DNA from: Jejudonia soesokkakensis
GTDB lineage: Bacteria; Bacteroidota; Bacteroidia; Flavobacteriales; Flavobacteriaceae
Assembly: GCF_042664795.1 (NCBI RefSeq)
Contig: NZ_JBHTBN010000001.1
Span: 62,001 to 126,000, forward strand
Reading direction: 5' to 3'
Length of the DNA stretch: 64,000 nucleotides
Of the stretch, positions 61,001 to 64,000 are shown piece by piece (positions within the stretch are counted from its first letter, which is position 1; the number at the start of each line of letters is the position of its first letter). Both the position numbers and the translations under genes were made by a program. Below the pieces are notes generated by a model. That model worked only from the letters and a program-made list of their open reading frames with translations. It was not told the DNA's origin and did not search any database.

Positions 61001-61432
61001 AACAGCGCTTTTAAAAGGCACAGGCTGCATCTGAGATGCTTTTTGATCAATACTGGCTGCTAACAATTCAGATTCTCGGATATTTTGATTTAGCTGAATG
61101 ACATTCAACAATTTATCATTCACTTGCGGAAAGTGCGCTCCAATTATTCTGGAGGCTTCTATATGTCCTATTCCCTTCTGAAGCTTACATAACTTTGCGA
61201 GAGGGAATGCGATAAATCTGGCAAACAATAAAACCTCAACAATTACAAACAACCAGAACAATACCGCTCTTGCTGTAGGGTTTAACCATAAAAAATACTC
61301 AATAAGTAAGGTTGCTAAAAAATACAACAACCCAATTGCGAAGAAAAGGATCGCTCCCTTGATCAACTCATTGGTGTAATATTTTTTAATAAACTGTTCC
61401 AGCTTTTGCTGGATGATGCTAAATGAACTCAT
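58019..61432 (-). CDS. DUF4175-type large membrane-anchored protein
   Basis: A 1137-aa protein. Three membrane helices lie near the N-terminus (about 20-42, 48-70 and 150-167). Beta-rich domains (170-490) follow, then a long charged coiled-coil stretch (about 490-780) rich in Glu, Lys and Gln. A low-complexity Gln/Gly/Lys zone (roughly 925-1045) precedes a final helical part. I recall this family as DUF4175 in Bacteroidota; function unknown. The topology suggests an envelope scaffold. It overlaps ybeY by 8 bases. Confidence 0.85.
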   Translation of the reverse strand: MSSFSIIQQKLEQFIKKYYTNELIKGAILFFAIGLLYFLATLLIEYFLWLNPTARAVLFWLFVIVEVLLFARFIAFPLAKLCKLQKGIGHIEASRIIGAHFPQVNDKLLNVIQLNQNIRESELLAASIDQKASQMQPVPFKSAVNFKKNVTYLKYAAIPVALFLLISLFGDKDLFSTSYDRVVNYDVAYEPPAPFSFYVLNNDLTAVENKPFTIEVRTEGTVIPENASISYNGESYYLQQNAPGLFQYTFTQPEEAFEFSLKANKVTSQTYAVAVVKTPSLVAFEMALNYPSYTGKRDEILKSTGNATVPEGTRVTWKVAAKNTEEVHLKTRDSVYVFAESSGNFMYDKGLYNKFDYAITTSNKDLKEYENLNFTLGVIKDEYPEIEVQSKQDTTTTQLTYFLGRISDDYGLSSLRIVYYPEGQEETAKTQNIPINKSNIDQFVYTFPGTLELAEGVAYEYYFEVFDNDAIHRFKSSKSGNYSFRKFTKDEEEREQLQNQENSIQGLDKALDKMKEQDKRLEEISRTQKEKEKLNYNDKKKIEDVLKRQKQQEEMMKNFSKELKENLENFQPEKEDPFKEQLKERLEQNEEKLKENEKLLEELEKLQEKINELENKEELNDKIEQLQKQNKNQEKNLEQLLELTKRYYVTKKAEKLAEDLFKLGEEQEKLADEPKEKNTKEEQEKLNEKFEELQKDMEELQQENEDLKNPMDIPQDKPGEKQVEEEQQKATDNLEQQKQQDAKENQKNAGKKMKQMGSQMQQQMAAGQMESMQEDAEMLRQVLDNLVVFSFEQENLMEQFKVTDYGNPVFGKKLNKQNDLKLNFQHVDDSLFSLSLRQPMISEVINESLTEVDYNINKSLENLAENQMRQGISNQQYTVTGSNELAALLADMLTNMQMQMQMQGQGQGQGKGKGKGQGQGEGFQLPDIIKKQESLSEQMKEGMGKKHGEGKKGEEGEGDGKDGKNGEGQGEGMGEGQGENGRNGNSGKDGEGNNKNGESENNDGELYEIYKQQQQLRQQLEDKLSKEGLNGKGGDLLRKMEDIEDQLLDKGFNERTLEKMLNLQYELLKLEEADFEQGQDTKRESQTNRNRYNNTLRLSPEEVKKYFNSTEILNRESLPLRQDYKQKVQTYFKNKDD

Positions 61433-61467
61433 TGTGCGTATTTCCTACCTATAGAACTTTAAAAATA

Positions 61468-61475
61468 CAAATTTA
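61468..61475 (-). promoter_or_regulatory. -7 element of the DUF4175-ybeY pair
   Basis: Minus-strand TAAATTTG matches TAnnTTTG, 35 bases upstream of the DUF4175 ATG. The nearest upstream TTG is 14 bases away, too close for a standard -33. Confidence 0.4.
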
Positions 61476-61532
61476 TTTCTCGTATCTTTCAACTGTATAA
61501 ACCTAACAAAAATTACTCCAACTTTCCCTGTT

Positions 61533-62573
61533 ATGAAGGATTTAAAATATTTGGCTTCTTTTTCTATTCCGTTGACTGCCATTCTCGGTTTATATGTAAG
61601 AGAAGAGTGGGTCTTTTTAACGCCAGTGGTTGCCTTTGTGTTGGTTCCAATCTTAGAAATTATCCTACCAATTAAAACTGCTAACCTTTCTGAAAATGAA
61701 GTGCTTTCAAAAGATAACAATCGCTTATTTAATGTGTTGTTGTATCTAAACCTTCCGTTGGTCTATGGTATTCTAGGATGGTTTTTATGGAATATTCCCA
61801 CTTCCAACTACAGTACCACAGAATTGGTTGGTTTATTAATTTCAGTAGGAATTGTGTTAGGCTCAAACGGAATTAACGTTGCACACGAATTAGGGCACCG
61901 AAAATTACAGTGGGAAAAAACTTTAGGTAAAGTATTATTGTTGCCTGCACTGTATATGCATTTTTACATAGAACATAATTTTGGGCATCACTTACACGCT
62001 GCAACAAAGGAAGATCCGGCGAGCGCTAAATACAATCAGTCTGTGTACTCTTTTTGGTTTACCTCCAGTTTTCGACAATATTTTAGTGCTTGGAAGATTC
62101 AATTGAAACTGTTACGAACGAACGGCCTTCCATTTTATAGTTTTAAAAATGATATGTTCTGGTATCTTATCATTCAGTTTGCATATGTATTGTTGATTTT
62201 CTTTCTCTTCGGAATTAAAGTATTCTTCGTTGCCATTGGAATTGCTGTTGTTGGTGTTTTGTTACTAGAAACTATAAATTATATAGAACACTACGGATTG
62301 AGCCGAAACAAAAATAAATCTGGAAGATATGAACGTGTAAGTGAGATTCATTCTTGGAACTCTAATCATGTATTGGGAAGGATCATGCTCTACGAATTAA
62401 CTCGTCACAGCGATCACCATTATAAATCTCACAAAAAATACCAATTGCTGGACTATCATAATAGTAGCCCGCAAATGCCATATGGCTATCCAACTTCTAT
62501 GGTGTTGTCGTTAATTCCCCCACTTTGGTTTTCTATTATGAATACCCGAATTCCTGTGGAAATGAAAGCTTAG
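61533..62573 (+). CDS. alkB: Alkane 1-monooxygenase (AlkB-type membrane di-iron enzyme)
   Basis: A 346-aa integral membrane enzyme with about six helices. All four AlkB histidine motifs are present: HELGH (118-122), EHNFGHH (147-153), NYIEHYG (249-255) and LTRHSDHH (289-296). The last two separate AlkB from fatty acid desaturases. It hydroxylates medium-chain alkanes at the terminal carbon and needs rubredoxin. No rubredoxin or reductase gene is adjacent; the PaaE-like reductase at 12398 is far away. It sits alone before gltX. Confidence 0.93.
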   Translation: MKDLKYLASFSIPLTAILGLYVREEWVFLTPVVAFVLVPILEIILPIKTANLSENEVLSKDNNRLFNVLLYLNLPLVYGILGWFLWNIPTSNYSTTELVGLLISVGIVLGSNGINVAHELGHRKLQWEKTLGKVLLLPALYMHFYIEHNFGHHLHAATKEDPASAKYNQSVYSFWFTSSFRQYFSAWKIQLKLLRTNGLPFYSFKNDMFWYLIIQFAYVLLIFFLFGIKVFFVAIGIAVVGVLLLETINYIEHYGLSRNKNKSGRYERVSEIHSWNSNHVLGRIMLYELTRHSDHHYKSHKKYQLLDYHNSSPQMPYGYPTSMVLSLIPPLWFSIMNTRIPVEMKA

Positions 62574-62578
62574 CATTG

Positions 62579-62586
62579 TATATTTG
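62579..62586 (+). promoter_or_regulatory. -7 element of gltX
   Basis: TATATTTG matches TAnnTTTG, 57 bases before the gltX ATG and 5 bases after the alkB stop. No -33 TTG is evident, so read-through from alkB is also possible. Confidence 0.45.
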
Positions 62587-62643
62587 TAGCTGTTAACTAT
62601 TAAAACAAATCCTTCCATTTGGCGGGAAAAAATATACATTTTT

Positions 62644-64000
62644 ATGAGTCAAAAAGTGCGTGTACGATTTGCTCCCAGCCCAACGGGACCTTTACATATT
62701 GGTGGTGTAAGAACTGCTCTTTTTAATTACTTATTTGCAAAAAAACATGGAGGAGATTTTATTCTTCGAATAGAAGATACCGATCAAAACAGATATGTTG
62801 AAGGAGCTGAAGCGTATATCATTGAAGCATTAAACTGGCTCAACATTCCTTTTGACGAAGGGGTTGGAAAAGAGAAGAACTATGGCCCTTACAGACAAAG
62901 TGAGCGAAAAGATCTTTATAGCCAATATGCAGATCAATTACTTACTTCAGGACATGCGTATTATGCTTTTGATACTTCGGAAGCGCTTGATCAACATAGA
63001 AAAGAACACGAAGAGAACGGAAAAACTTTTATTTATAACTGGCATAACCGTTTAAAACTAACTAATTCTTTAGCGCTTTCTGAAGCTGAAGTCCAACAAA
63101 AATTGCAAGCTGGGGAGGAGTATGTGATTCGCTTTAAATCACCACAAGATGAAACGCTTATCTTACAAGACCTCATTAGAGGCGAGATGCAAATAGATAC
63201 GAATGTTCTAGACGACAAAGTATTGTTTAAAAGTGATGGAATGCCCACCTATCACTTAGCAAATATTGTGGACGATCACTTAATGGAAATCACACATGTT
63301 ATTCGTGGGGAAGAATGGTTGCCCTCTTTAGCGCTTCATGTTTTATTATACAGAGCCTTTGGTTGGGAGTCACCACAATTTGCCCATTTGCCTTTAATTA
63401 TGAAGCCTGTTGGAAAAGGAAAACTTAGCAAGCGAGACGGTGATAAAATGGGTTTTCCTGTATTTCCGTTGGAGTGGAAAACAGATAGTGGTGACGTCTT
63501 TTCTGGCTATAGAGAAGATGGGTATCTACCAGAAGCTGTAGTTAATATGCTTGCGTTCTTGGGTTGGAATCCAGGAACAGAACAGGAAATTTTTAGTCTT
63601 GACGAACTGGTGCAAAGTTTTGAGCTCTCCCGGGTAAATAAATCAGGAGCTAAATTTGACCCCGACAAAACAAAATGGTTTCAAGCACATTACCTTCAAG
63701 AGATGGATGAAGGTGTTTTAGTGGCTCAGTTTAAATCTCTGCTAAAAAAGAAAGGGATTGCAACCACTGTTGATGTAGACAAAATTGTTTCTCTTTTAAA
63801 AGAGCGTGCGACCTTTGTACAGGATCTCTGGACAGATGGAAGTTTCTTTTTTGAAACACCTACTGACTATGATGAAAAAGCTTCAAAAAAAGCATGGAAA
63901 GATGGTACTTCAGAAATTATGAAAACTGTTATTTCTCTTATGAAAGAAACCGAAGATTTTTCCGCAGCAAATATTTCAGACAAAATAAAAGGTTGGATTA
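62644..64000 (+). CDS. gltX: Glutamyl-tRNA synthetase, 3' end cut by window edge
   Basis: From ATG at 62644, 452 codons run to the window edge without a stop. Charges tRNA-Glu with glutamate. Class I signatures: FAPSPTGPLHIGGVRTALF (HIGH-like, 18-21), RIEDTDQNRYVEGAE, and KGKLSKRDGD (KMSKS-like, about 258-264). Bacterial GluRS are usually 470-510 aa, so the missing end is short. Confidence 0.97.
   Translation, partial: MSQKVRVRFAPSPTGPLHIGGVRTALFNYLFAKKHGGDFILRIEDTDQNRYVEGAEAYIIEALNWLNIPFDEGVGKEKNYGPYRQSERKDLYSQYADQLLTSGHAYYAFDTSEALDQHRKEHEENGKTFIYNWHNRLKLTNSLALSEAEVQQKLQAGEEYVIRFKSPQDETLILQDLIRGEMQIDTNVLDDKVLFKSDGMPTYHLANIVDDHLMEITHVIRGEEWLPSLALHVLLYRAFGWESPQFAHLPLIMKPVGKGKLSKRDGDKMGFPVFPLEWKTDSGDVFSGYREDGYLPEAVVNMLAFLGWNPGTEQEIFSLDELVQSFELSRVNKSGAKFDPDKTKWFQAHYLQEMDEGVLVAQFKSLLKKKGIATTVDVDKIVSLLKERATFVQDLWTDGSFFFETPTDYDEKASKKAWKDGTSEIMKTVISLMKETEDFSAANISDKIKGWI

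Noticed and set aside
1..64000. tRNA, rRNA, insertion sequences, integrases, CRISPR arrays
   Set aside because: None seen on either strand by reading; gaps between genes are all under about 200 bases and hold only promoters, hairpins or nothing recognisable.

Overview
The window looks like chromosome from a member of the Bacteroidota, most likely Flavobacteriaceae. It is AT-rich. Many genes have a TAnnTTTG element upstream (the Bacteroidota -7 box), and two have the full TTG-N19-TAnnTTTG form. It carries a SprE/PorW-type lipoprotein of the type IX secretion system, several flavobacterial DUF families, and an ATP synthase operon that lacks atpD and atpC. I found no rRNA, tRNA, insertion sequence, phage gene or CRISPR array. 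No stretch without a gene is longer than about 200 bases. Two sugar and tRNA-charging genes run off the edges: a sugar nucleotidyltransferase at 1 and gltX at 64000.

Layout. 1-3112: sugar nucleotidyltransferase (partial), dut, a flippase and a small lipoprotein. 3248-12203: one long minus-strand transcription unit reading porW/sprE, bactofilin, atpZ, a 4-TM protein, then atpB-E-F-H-A-G, ending at a strong terminator (3187-3222). 12398-17734: an orphan PaaE-like flavoprotein, a family 9 glycosyltransferase with a DUF4254 protein, two small membrane families and purD. 17857-45004: a large surface polysaccharide locus. 45021-53325: a DUF protein with a nucleosidase-like C-terminus, a GH3-family enzyme, an M23 endopeptidase, tatA, a DUF4837 lipoprotein, a LysM lytic transglycosylase and pgk. 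53421-64000: holB, a methyltransferase, mnmG, ybeY, a DUF4175 protein, alkB and gltX.

The polysaccharide locus makes its own precursors: UDP-glucuronate and UDP-xylose (ugd, uxs), GDP-L-fucose (gmd, fcl), dTDP-L-rhamnose (rfbBACD) and UDP-ManNAc (wecB, paired with a WecG/TagA-type transferase). It has a WcaJ-type initiating phosphosugar transferase, several glycosyltransferases, one Wzx-type flippase, a Wzz-like chain-length protein, a PAPS-dependent sulfotransferase and four separate O-antigen ligase/polymerase-like membrane proteins. No Wza or Wzc gene is in the window. The likely product is a sulfated, deoxyhexose-rich polysaccharide.

Main unexplained signals. (1) Perfect palindromes matching the ParB site parS lie on both sides of mnmG, one inside its 5' leader, which suggests an origin-proximal position. 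(2) The octamer TTCCGAAG occurs about 25 times by eye against about 1-2 expected, in all reading frames and in intergenic DNA. (3) A long stem-loop sits between atpE and atpF. (4) The DUF protein at 45021 carries features of the nucleoside phosphorylase fold. (5) porW, bactofilin and the ATP synthase genes share one transcription unit. Function calls come from reading the translations; no database search was run.
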